NCBI RefSeq assembly: GCF_000003605.2
Contig: NW_003146810.1
Location: 28,051 to 44,228 of the forward strand
From: Saccoglossus kowalevskii
Taxonomy: Eukaryota; Hemichordata; Enteropneusta; Harrimaniidae
Reading direction: 5' to 3'
DNA: 16,178 nucleotides
Shown: one piece after another, positions 10,101 through 16,178 of the stretch
Layout: every line of letters starts with the position of its first letter
Numbering within the stretch: position 1 is the stretch's first letter
Position numbers and translations under genes: made by a program
The notes under the pieces: model-generated
What the model saw: the letters and a program-made list of their open reading frames with translations, nothing else
Told to the model about the DNA's origin: nothing
The model's database searches: none

Positions 10101-13100
10101 TAGTATTTACCTATGTTACTAACATGAGATATTTAGGACGATTACACTGCAAAATGGTGGGCAAGGGGGGAGCTGGTACAGGTTACAGGAAATAAAAACG
10201 GTATTTTACGTTTTTACAGGAGATAAAATGAAAGTTCCATTTACAGTAAAAAATAGGTTTTTAAATTTTACAGATAAAGCAAATTCATAATTACATTTTT
10301 ATAATATAATTTGTGTCTAAGAATCAAAAATGGAAATTGCATACAAATTATGACATTTAATGTGAAAAATGCTTTATACGCTTACAAAAAATAAGATCTT
10401 TGTACAAATTACGGACGAATAAAATAGCTAATTACATTTTACACCTTGCCCATGTCTATGAATTTATGTTTTTTTTTATTCAAATTACATTATTACGAAA
10501 AAACAAACATTGATTACAGCTTACGAAAATACCCCTTGCCGACCCTCTAGGTATGAATCAGTTTTAAAAGCATGCTAAGCTCCTAAGCCAGCTCAAAACT
10601 CTTAAGCCAGCTCAAAGATAGATAAATGTTATGTTATGCTCAGGCCATACTGTGGAAAAGGTTCCAAATTTGAACACAGAAACTGGGTGTGACTACAACT
10701 TATACATTATTGAGTTCTTGAATGACATACTTCACAACCAATCAGAGTTTACGTTACATTTACTAACTACATATATACTGTTAATGCAGTTCAATTGTAA
10801 CACAGGTTGAGATTGGATGAAAAGTTGAATGCAAATCTCAGGCGCTTTTATTATCTTTATAGTTTGTAGTTGATAACGCATAACCAGAATTGGAAGGATT
10901 TAAATTATACCATGACAACACATTCTAAACTCTTAATTTCAATAAAATAAAAATATTCAGATTGGTAGGTGTTTCAAAACAAGTGTTTATACCTGGGCAA
11001 GAGGGAGGGACAATTTTTGATGTTGCATAATAAAACAAATTTTAATTTTCATCCTTTGTTAAAACTCTTTTTACATGTTTCTCTACTTCTATGAAAATTT
11101 TATTTCGTTGTTGATGAAATTGTTTGCAGGACATTAAAAAATTATTTTCATCTTCAACTTGGAATCACAAATACCAGAAATTCTCTCATCAACATAGATA
11201 TTTTACAGTGATGACAGAGAGTGATTGCTGAGCTTAAACTTTGTTACTTACTTGCAATGAACAGTAGCCCCACCAAGATCTTCAGTAGTTACAATTTCCT
11301 TGAGTGCTGCATATACAAGTGGTGGTCCACCTAAAAACACACTACCAATGTTGTGTACAATACCTGCTTCATCAGACATAGAGGGTACATAGGCACCACC
11401 AGCTGTACATGAACCACACACTAAGGCAATCTGAAATGCATATCGAATACATTTTTTGCTTTCAAGATCATATTAAAAAAATCCTCCAGATACTACTTGA
11501 TAACACAAAATGGACATTTAAAAAACAAATTGACAGTCATATTTCAAAACATTGCATCATATATAAATGACCATATTTGGTAATGGTTAAATTCATTCAT
11601 TATCATATTTGTGCAATGGTGCACAGAATACATAAGGGGTATTTTCGTAAGCTGTAATCAATGTTTGTTTTTTCGTAATAATGTAATTTTAATACATAAA
11701 TAAAAAACGTAAATTCGTAGACATGGGCAAGGTGTAAAATGTAATCAGCTATTTTATTCGTCTATAATTTGTACAAAGATCTTATTTTTTGTAAGCGTAT
11801 AAAGCATTTTTCACATTAAATGTCATAATTTGTATGCAATTTCCATTTTTGATTCTTAAACCCAAATTATCAAATATATTATAAAAATGTAATTAGGAAT
11901 TTGCTTTATCTGTAAAGTGTAAAAACCTATTTTTTTTACTGTAAATGGAACTTTCATTTTATTTCTTGTAAAAACGTAAAATACTGTTTTTATTTCCTGT
12001 AACCTGTACCAGCTCCTCCCTTGCCCCACACCCCCACATAACTGTCCACAAAAAACAACTGTGGACAGTGAATGAAACTTTTGATGGCAGAGATTTTAAA
12101 AACAATAATTTGGAATCTTTCTTGAACTACCCAACCATACAAATATTTCAAGCAAACATTGAGTAGAAAATTTTACCAGCCACCAATAATCAGTCTGGGA
12201 AAATGGCAGCATTTTGTTTACTGCATGCATATGTGTATTATTTATTCATGCAGGAATTGAGTACGTCACACCTCAAACTGTTGCTGTTTGGAGACTGGTC
12301 TATAAAAGGGATGTGTCGTCTTATTCTACCTGTGGAACCACACCTCAAACAATTGCCGTTTCCGGATCGGTCTATAGATGGACTATGTCCTACTTTACCT
12401 GTGGAATTCCTTCTGATGACATCATCGCTTGATTATAAAATCCACGGCCGCCCATTAGCTTATCAGGAAATATTTCATCCTAAAAATAAATTGTAAATGT
12501 ATAAATAAAATTCAATGTGAAGCATATCCCAAAAGACCTTCTTCTAATGTTTTCATGCAACTTTTTTTTAAATATATACTTAAGTAATTGTTTGAGTTTC
12601 CAGTTGGTCTTGAAATCTATGGGAATTGAATTTGAGCAATTTATTTATTTCTGTTGCCCAGGAAGTATCTACTATGCCTGATTGACTACTAAATATCACC
12701 ATGGGAACAGCAGCTTTTAAAACTGGAAGCTCAGCTGACTTTCAAGAAAGTTCAATAATTTTGAGTTCTGAAAATTATCCAAAAATTTGACAAAACAATC
12801 TACTTGATAAAATACTAACTTGTAATGGAAGAAAAGCGCCCCCGCTATCAACAATGTAAATACAAGGTAACCGGTTATGATGTCCTATCTCTTGTGATCG
12901 AAGTAGTTTCTTCACTCCAATTGGATAAATAGTTCCTCCCTTGATAGTAGCATCATGACCAGTTATCAAACACGGTATACCATGAATCCAACCTATACCT
13001 AGGAAGAAAAGAGATAGTGCTCAAAATTACTTCAGGTATTTTTTCAGACCAAAATGGCAGCCAGTCGGTCTATGTTCAATGGAATGATGTACAGACGTTG

Positions 13101-14748
13101 TCTTCCATTGTCTTTGTACCAAAATTGAATGCATGCATGAAAAATCAAATGCATGGACAGACAGAATCTAAAACTTTCAGACTACCGTAACATTCCACAA
13201 AAAGTAAAACCACTTTAAAGGGCGGTGGTTGTCACATGTTTGATTTTCATGAAAACAAACAAATATGCTTTACATGCATTGTGAATGTCACTATGAGTCA
13301 CATATCAAACATAACGAGATTACCACCACCCTTTAAGGGTCTGTCAGAGACGCTGGACATGTACTCTGTCTTCACTGCTTGTCAGCCATATGTCACTTTA
13401 ACAACAAAAATTATTGTTTTCATGAACATATGTAATTATTTCATTAATTGTCACTAATATAATTTTCAATAATCAAATAAAATACACTGAGTTTATGAGT
13501 GCATGAATGCATTTCATAAAAACAACTTGACCAATCACAATGGATTAAGAGATGCACGGTAATAAATCAACCAATGATTTGGGGAGACCTGCAAAGAATC
13601 ATGGATAATGGGCATTATCACACGCATGCTATAGTCAAAGAAAGCATATACTTCGAACTTGAATAAATCACACAGGTTTTCTGGGATAATATATATATAT
13701 CCATAAAAACCTGAAAGTTTACATAACAGACAGACTTGTACACATTTTATGAGTGTTCCAAACACAAAAATGAAATAAATCGCATTTAAATACATTCATT
13801 AAAAAATTGTACCACAAATTACACCAATAATGTAACCAGAAACTGTAATGTGACATCATTTTTTTTTTAAACTAAAAATGCACTACCGATAAACCTGATT
13901 CCAGTTTCCACGTCGGGCATATGGAGATGACATATGGGCCAATTCTAGGTAATCCAGGTTAGAACAACAATCAACAATAATATCATCACTCGGGATCATA
14001 AAATGAACTAGGTCAGACAGTGCCTTAATTTGTGAATGGTGGATGGGGATGGGAACATCATGGTGGTAAGGCAAAGTTTGTTTTTATTAATTTAATGGCA
14101 GCTTCAGTAATTTTCCCTGTTACCACATATCCCAAGGTGGGAATGGTCAGAATCTTGACCTCGGCATTATATCATATATGTCTGAATATTGATGCTTTTA
14201 CAAACAAGGGTACTGGTTTCTGTCTCTGTGTGTTCTGTTTCTTGTCTGTAGGAGTTATATCAATTATTATAAGAATAATAATAATTAATACAACAAGTAA
14301 TTCTACGGTTCAAAACGGTAGGGAGAATTAATATAACACCTGAAACACTGCCGGCAGCGGGAACATCACCATATTCCAACCCAAAACCAGCTAAAGGTGA
14401 TAACTCTAAAAAATCTTCGCCGTCATTATCAACTAGCAATTTTATACGATCTCGGACTAAAAGTTTCTTATTTTTCTTAGTGTGTCTCTCAATGCCTTTC
14501 TCGCCTCCTCCTTTCTTAGCAAGTTCAAATAATTGTTCATATTTTCTTTGCAGTAGTTTGCTGTGTTCTATGCGTTGTTTCACATTTTCTGTTTGTGTGT
14601 CGATCGTACCATCCAATAACCGCCCTCTACCACCGCCTTTTATAATAACATTTGTTGTCTTTGTCGTTGAGACGCTACGAACGACCACGCTTTGCATGCG
14701 AAATATCAGTCCAGTTCTACTGCACGTTCTTCTCAGGTTATTCAACAT
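4027..14748 (-). CDS. Divergent methylcrotonoyl-CoA carboxylase beta-subunit (MCCC2-like) gene, ten exons
   Basis: Spliced from ten exons, the product is 542 residues (human MCCC2 has 563). MCCC2 is the carboxyltransferase subunit of the mitochondrial biotin enzyme that carboxylates 3-methylcrotonyl-CoA in leucine breakdown. Seen here: an Arg/Ser/Thr-rich N-terminus without acidic residues for about 45 residues (mitochondrial presequence); [26 protein letters not shown] and [11 protein letters not shown] (residues 229-239) in the N-terminal crotonase-fold half; [44 protein letters not shown] and a C-terminal FGVLRM in the second half. Two family features are absent: the GFMVG and GSYGAGNYGM loops (here unrelated residues after FLQN, and [11 protein letters not shown] at 460-470) and the GGEQAA segment of about 41 residues expected after residue 491. 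All exons are intact and every junction keeps frame. The fold assignment is firm. Carboxylase activity is doubtful, so I give no gene symbol; a canonical MCCC2 may exist elsewhere in the genome. Confidence 0.9.
4314..4380. repeat. Cloverleaf-like inverted-repeat cluster
   Basis: Outer arms AGTTCTCTACG (4314-4324) and CATAGAGAACT (4370-4380) pair at 10 of 11 positions. Inside are ACGC-TGCAA-GCGT (4322-4334, overlapping the outer arm by three bases) and CAGAC-TTCAT-GTCTG (4335-4349). The geometry does not fit a tRNA: the loops are five bases long and there is no T-arm or B box. It may be part of a retroposon whose tail is the following ATT tract. Confidence 0.5.
4449..4472 (+). repeat. (ATT)n microsatellite after AATAAAG
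   Basis: Eight ATT repeats directly follow CAATAAAG. A polyadenylation-like hexamer next to a simple-sequence tail is typical of the 3' end of a SINE or LINE, so 4260-4472 may be a retroposon fragment. Confidence 0.65.
4577..5357 (+). mobile_element. Tandem-core element with short terminal repeats and 3' hairpin (Helitron-associated type)
   Basis: The element begins AGTCCCCGTT and ends AACGGGGACT (5348-5357), a 10-bp terminal inverted repeat. Its core is about four diverged tandem units: the motif AGATGGCT or AGATGCCT recurs at 4853, 5002 and 5143 (149 and 141 bp apart), with a weaker unit near 4726. Within units, CATGGACATG(C/T)ATCCTAACA recurs. A hairpin (5323-5357) closes the right end. 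Short terminal repeats, a minisatellite core and a 3' palindrome together characterise Helitron-associated interspersed elements and the molluscan pearl family; assignment by structure only. No protein is encoded. Confidence 0.7.
5323..5357 (+). repeat. Terminal hairpin of the tandem-core element
   Basis: AGTCCCCGTTTTCGGAC pairs with GTCCGAACGGGGACT except for a two-T bulge, with a loop of only a few bases. It contains the right terminal repeat of the element. Confidence 0.8.
5771..5947. mobile_element. MITE-like element with poly-G/poly-C ends
   Basis: The left end TTTGAAATCATTGGGGGGGT and the reverse complement of the right end (TTTAAATCATGGGGGGGGGG) form imperfect terminal inverted repeats around 22 bp long, 177 bp overall. 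The interior is T-rich and noncoding. The C tract (about 5927-5937) is probably length-variable. Confidence 0.65.
5988..6065 (-). CDS. Exon 9: [12 protein letters not shown] exon
   Basis: A 78-nt exon (residues 492-517), phase 0 at both ends. It encodes [19 protein letters not shown], matching human GNPYYSSARVWDDGIIDP. The acceptor is forced: an in-frame TAG is part of TTTATAATAG|GATGAC and no other AG lies before the conserved residues. The donor is AGACAG|GTACAT. The acceptor has only a modest pyrimidine tract. Confidence 0.9.
6066..7391 (-). other. Intron 8, dominated by a minisatellite
   Basis: This intron separates exons 8 and 9, where the family normally has a further exon of about 41 codons (GGEQAA helix). 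Outside the 21-bp minisatellite (6471-7328), 6066-6470 and 7329-7391 were read in all minus-strand frames and no matching exon was found. Confidence 0.75.
6471..7328. repeat. 21-bp minisatellite, about 40 units
   Basis: The consensus on the plus strand is ACATACACAGTGACATCACC(A/C). Common variants have CAAAGTGACATC or AGTCAGTGAC, and some units are 18-19 bp. The period is seven codons, so long open frames arise on both strands: Tyr-Val-Gly-Asp-Val-Thr-Val heptads on the minus strand and Thr/Ser/Pro/Tyr heptads on the plus. They are not taken as genes. Most units contain TGACATCA, and one (6800-6807) is the exact cAMP-response palindrome TGACGTCA. A larger block repeats inside the array with a 327-348-bp offset. 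Confidence 0.95.
7392..7454 (-). CDS. Exon 8: [16 protein letters not shown]
   Basis: A 63-nt exon (residues 471-491), phase 0 at both ends, between TTTGTCTATCAG| and TTGCAG|GTAAGT. It encodes [20 protein letters not shown], matching human [20 protein letters not shown]. It ends exactly where the family continues with GGEQAA, which is not found downstream. Confidence 0.94.
7455..8140 (-). other. Intron 7
   Basis: 686 bp between exons 7 and 8. It contains a GAGTGAGTGAGTGA run near 7487, an AT microsatellite near 7618-7630 and short duplications (CAAACTGATTGG near 7930). No coding sequence or element was recognised. Confidence 0.8.
8141..8414 (-). CDS. Exon 7: C-terminal CT domain with altered active-site loops
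   Basis: Encodes residues 380-470 (with the last base of codon 379), between ATTACCAG|C and AATG|GTGAGT. Conserved parts are [28 protein letters not shown] and [15 protein letters not shown]. After FLQN the usual ITGFMVG...EGIAKDGAK stretch is replaced by [20 protein letters not shown], three residues longer overall. The usual GGSYGAGNYGM is [11 protein letters not shown]. In the bacterial propionyl-CoA carboxylase structure the Gly-Ala of this second loop stabilises the biotin carbonyl; here Gln-Asn occupy the aligned place. The reading frame is intact throughout. Confidence 0.94.
8630..8721 (-). CDS. Exon 6: start of C-terminal CT domain
   Basis: Encodes residues 349-378 plus two bases of codon 379, between TTTATTTCAG| and ATGTGG|GTATGA. 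It reads [19 protein letters not shown] and [10 protein letters not shown], matching human VIARIVDGSRFTEFKAFYG and TLVTGFARIF. It is 92 nt long. Confidence 0.95.
8722..9216 (-). other. Intron 5
   Basis: 495 bp, AT-rich. I see no coding sequence or recognisable element. Confidence 0.8.
9217..9412 (-). CDS. Exon 5: domain linker region
   Basis: Encodes the last base of codon 283 through residue 348. The acceptor is TTTTTCAG|GGTTAG and the donor AAA|GTAAGT. The motif [15 protein letters not shown] corresponds to human RKSGVSDHWALDDHH, and [13 protein letters not shown] to EEPLFPADELYGIV, at the junction of the two carboxyltransferase halves. It ends in phase 0. Confidence 0.95.
9413..11251 (-). 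other. Intron 4, with inverted-pair element copy A
   Basis: This 1,839-bp intron is the second longest. Copy A of the 380-bp element occupies 10159-10540. A short duplication of TAAGCCAGCTCAAA lies at about 10585-10617. The remainder (9413-10158, 10541-11251) is AT-rich with no supported features. Confidence 0.8.
10159..10540 (+). mobile_element. 380-bp MITE-like element, copy A
   Basis: It begins GGGCAAGGGG and ends CCCCTTGCC, a 9-bp terminal inverted repeat (GGCAAGGGG). The interior is AT-rich and noncoding. It is matched along its whole length by copy B in the opposite orientation at 11634-12026, for example GAGCTGGTACAGGTTACAGG here against CCTGTAACCTGTACCAGCTC there. Confidence 0.8.
11252..11430 (-). 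CDS. Exon 4: acyl-CoA oxyanion loop (GSCTAGGAY)
   Basis: Encodes residues 224-282 plus two bases of codon 283. The acceptor is TGCATTTCAG|ATTGCC and the donor CAA|GTAAGT. It carries [16 protein letters not shown] and [10 protein letters not shown], then [10 protein letters not shown], all close to human MCCC2. In the family the Gly-Gly of this loop holds the acyl-CoA carbonyl, so the substrate-binding side appears conserved. The 179-nt length is not a multiple of three, so skipping would shift the frame. The exon lies between two inverted copies of a 380-bp element. Confidence 0.96.
11431..12398 (-). other. Intron 3, with inverted-pair element copy B
   Basis: A 968-bp intron. Copy B occupies 11634-12026, and the 12267-12405 tandem duplication reaches its 5' splice site. 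The rest is AT-rich. Confidence 0.8.
11634..12026 (-). mobile_element. 380-bp MITE-like element, copy B (inverted)
   Basis: Reverse-complement counterpart of copy A: it starts AAGGGGTATTTTCGTAAGCT and ends CTCCCTTGCCCC. The end corresponding to the right terminus of copy A is worn (CAT in place of GGC). By eye most positions agree with copy A, with small insertions making it about 10 bp longer. Confidence 0.8.
12267..12405. repeat. Tandem duplication of about 70 bp spanning the exon 3 donor
   Basis: CACACCTCAAAC occurs at 12267 and 12339, and TACCTGTGGAA at 12327 and 12396. In between, GGTCTATA also recurs (12297 and 12368). Offsets of 72 and 69 show a small indel. The second unit contains the last bases of exon 3 and its 5' splice site. 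Confidence 0.8.
12399..12479 (-). CDS. Exon 3: short FYNQA exon
   Basis: An 81-nt exon (residues 197-223) between TTTATTTTTAG| and CCACAG|GTAAAG, phase 0 at both ends. It encodes DEIFPDK followed by [15 protein letters not shown], matching human [22 protein letters not shown]. Its donor lies inside a tandem duplication of about 70 bp that also creates a second donor-like site (CCACAG|GTAGAA) 69 bases downstream; using that site would bring in a TAG after two codons. Its short length makes it easy to miss. Confidence 0.95.
12820..12998 (-). CDS. Exon 2: N-terminal CT domain core
   Basis: Encodes residues 137-196. The acceptor is TTTTCTTCCTAG|GTATAG and the donor CAA|GTTAGT. It contains [18 protein letters not shown] and [19 protein letters not shown], matching human NDATVKGGAYYPVTVKK and NRLPCIYLVDSGGAYLPRQ nearly residue for residue. 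It ends in phase 0. Confidence 0.96.
12999..14339 (-). other. Intron 1
   Basis: A 1,341-bp intron. It holds a MITE copy (13215-13336), a fragment with the core motif of the tandem-core element (AAAATGGCAGCCAGTCGGTC at 13051-13070) and an AT microsatellite near 13689-13700. An open stretch at 13883-14074 on the minus strand is unassigned. Confidence 0.8.
13215..13336. mobile_element. MITE-like element, copy 2 (CpG-depleted)
   Basis: This 122-bp copy is related to 284-430. It begins TTAAAGGGCGGTGGTTGT and ends TACCACCACCCTTTAA. The subterminal inverted pair is TGTTTGAT / ATCAAACA. It retains only two CpG sites, compared with 17 in copy 1, and many of the changed sites read TG or CA. No coding capacity. 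Confidence 0.75.
14340..14748 (-). CDS. Exon 1: presequence and start of N-terminal CT domain
   Basis: Encodes residues 1-136 plus the first base of codon 137. The ATG at 14748 is the first in frame after an upstream in-frame TGA (18 codons before) and has G at -3. Residues 1-33 look like a mitochondrial targeting peptide. Family motifs follow: [11 protein letters not shown] (compare human GGGEKARALHI), [12 protein letters not shown] and [12 protein letters not shown]. The donor is CAG|GTGTTA. It joins exon 2 in phase 1, giving VSG-IGW, which matches the GIG of the family. Confidence 0.93.
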
Positions 14749-14771
14749 CTCGAAAAGTTGTTTAACTTCAT
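14742..14771 (-). promoter_or_regulatory. Possible upstream ORF overlapping the start codon
   Basis: A 10-codon frame (ATG at 14771-14769, TGA at 14744-14742) overlaps the main ATG (14748) out of frame. Its context is weak (T at -3) while the main ATG has G at -3. It matters only if transcription starts upstream of 14771. Confidence 0.35.
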
Positions 14772-15084
14772 CGATGCCCGTACGATGACAATGTTTTGAT
14801 CATTAATCAACTCACTGAGAAACGGTACTGTCAGAGTTCAAGACAAGTTGAAAGGTTACGCAGAACCCTTTAAGCAACCAATAATAAATACTAGTAGGTG
14901 TAAATATTGCACAGTCATACTGAAAAGTGTGTAATAATGTTTTTGTTTTGTTTGAGAGAGACAAATATTTTCTGAGCAATAATCTATTCCACATCACCCA
15001 TAATTATTCCGAATATTTAAACCCGAATTATTCCGAAAACGTTGTATGAAAAGGTCAATATTAGAATAAGCTAGGGCACCTTAT

Positions 15085-15096
15085 CCGCCATTTTGG
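15085..15096 (-). promoter_or_regulatory. Possible YY1-type promoter motif
   Basis: The minus strand reads CCAAAATGGCGG, matching the YY1 consensus AAnATGGCGG. YY1-type motifs are frequent close to start sites of genes for mitochondrial proteins. It sits about 340 bases upstream of the start codon, in the right orientation; transcription start is not otherwise visible. Confidence 0.35.
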
Positions 15097-15492
15097 AAAC
15101 TGATTTAGGTGGTGTGGTGTTCTTTGTTTTGGTACGTGATTGGTACGTATTTTTCTTTACTTTCACAGAAATAGAGAATATAAACATTTTAAATGTACAT
15201 CAGTAGTATATGTCGCTATGTAGACAGTGGACTGCGTTGCCGATGATCGTGACAATATGCATACTAAATACCTTATCGTGTGTGACGCTATTAATGTTTT
15301 TCAGGTCTCGCACCACATTTAGAATCTCCAAAGACGCTCACTATGCGACGATTCTGTACCTATAGGTTTGACATAGAGTTTTATTATGTTATCAATTTCA
15401 AAATAAACTTATCATTGAATAGCACTTACTGAACTTTTACAATCATCAACATCGAAATGTGGTCCATGGCTGATGACGGCCTAGCTGCGGTT

Positions 15493-15595
15493 CCGTAGCT
15501 CTTTATTGCGACCTACAATTGAATTTCACCCTATCAATTTCATTTGGACGTCTTCTTTTTAATTTTGTTGTTGTACTTCGAACAAAGAGCTACGG
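15493..15595. repeat. Inverted repeat of 12 bp, possible small MITE
   Basis: CCGTAGCTCTTT (15493-15504) and AAAGAGCTACGG (15584-15595) are exact reverse complements enclosing 79 bp. The structure fits a very short terminal-inverted-repeat element; the interior is noncoding. Confidence 0.5.
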
Positions 15596-15881
15596 GATCT
15601 ATCACCGTTTAAAAACAGAAATCTGGCATATGTAAATTAAATCGCTTTTGCTTTCGATTATGATGGTGTGACGTACCTTTATTGTGAATTGATCGCTGGA
15701 TGAATAACATACAAACTTTTGTTTGCAATTTGTGTTCATAAATAAGCAATAATTTGTGTTATTTTCAAACAATTACCGCAGAAACCAAGCAAATTACGAG
15801 AAAACGGCAGCCATTGACATCCCACACTCCCTAGCGCAGAATAAATTTAATCTCGTTCGGCAGTCATGTGATACAGTAGTG

Positions 15882-15909
15882 CACAGTCCCTCATTGTTGA
15901 GGGACTGTG
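15882..15909. repeat. Perfect 12-bp hairpin
   Basis: CACAGTCCCTCA, loop TTGT, TGAGGGACTGTG: a perfect 12-bp stem with a 4-base loop. On one strand it could fold stably in RNA or as a cruciform. There is no T-run following it that would suggest a terminator, and the organism is eukaryotic. Confidence 0.7.
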
Positions 15910-16178
15910 AGTGGTGGAAGAATAAAACACTCACTCATCCCATAACCAGTTGGCAAAACTGCCACACAATTATTCCCTTGCAATCATGCATTTATTACTT
16001 TTTTTGCTTATCTTTTTATTGATAAGGTATCCATTGTCAGATTGACTCCAGTGATAGACTCAAAGTTTTAGAAAGCAAACATGGGGACCCCTTAAGTTGG
16101 TGTCTATTTATAAACACATTTTCTATATTCACTCATGTTTATTTGAATTATTTATTGTATTTATGAAATGTTATTCTC

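Larger units (their letters stand above)
14749..16178. other. Upstream region of the MCCC2-like gene
   Basis: This holds the 5' UTR and promoter of the minus-strand gene and then unassigned sequence. The open frame at 15756-16022 (plus) has no family features and overlaps a perfect hairpin. No second gene could be identified. Confidence 0.5.

Noticed and set aside
12203-12496. Plus-strand open frames over 12203-12496
   Set aside because: They are antisense to exon 3 and the neighbouring tandem duplication. The minus strand has clear homology.
4027-14748. Gene as a decayed pseudogene
   Set aside because: Ten exons have no stops or frameshifts, all have GT-AG junctions with matching phases, and the N-terminal half and C-terminal tail are well conserved. 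Loss of specific active-site loops fits changed function better than decay.
14480-14788. Plus-strand open frame opposite exon 1
   Set aside because: It is the antisense shadow of the conserved minus-strand exon 1.

Overview
The window looks like nuclear DNA of a marine invertebrate animal. It is AT-rich, has long introns with GT...AG junctions, and carries many small terminal-inverted-repeat elements, a tandem-core element resembling the Helitron-derived repeats common in molluscs, and a gene encoding a mitochondrial enzyme. I cannot fix the phylum; a mollusc or another lophotrochozoan is my best guess, and an invertebrate deuterostome is possible.

One gene can be read with confidence. It lies on the minus strand, starts at 14748 and stops at 4027. 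Ten exons can be spliced in frame (14340-14748, 12820-12998, 12399-12479, 11252-11430, 9217-9412, 8630-8721, 8141-8414, 7392-7454, 5988-6065, 4027-4104), giving 542 residues. The protein is a homologue of the beta (carboxyltransferase) subunit of methylcrotonoyl-CoA carboxylase, MCCC2. It has a likely mitochondrial targeting peptide, a conserved N-terminal acyl-CoA-binding half and a C-terminal end typical of the family. The C-terminal half is unusual. The glycine-rich loop that holds carboxybiotin in the family is replaced by unrelated residues, and the exon expected to encode the GGEQAA helix is not found. In its place the intron holds about 860 bp of a 21-bp minisatellite. I read it as a divergent, probably non-carboxylating paralogue rather than a decayed gene, because all ten exons are free of stops and frameshifts.

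Layout from left to right: 1-3800 is gene-poor, with a CpG-rich small element (284-430), an element with perfect 23-bp inverted ends (531-697) and relics of the tandem-core repeat (1870-2450). About 3803-4026 is the presumed 3' UTR. 4027-14748 is the gene; its last intron holds a tandem-core element (4577-5357), a poly-G/C-ended element (5771-5947) and a hairpin cluster (4314-4380), and its introns 3 and 4 hold two inverted copies of a 380-bp element flanking exon 4. 14749-16178 is upstream sequence with a possible YY1-type promoter motif and two inverted repeats, and no recognisable gene.
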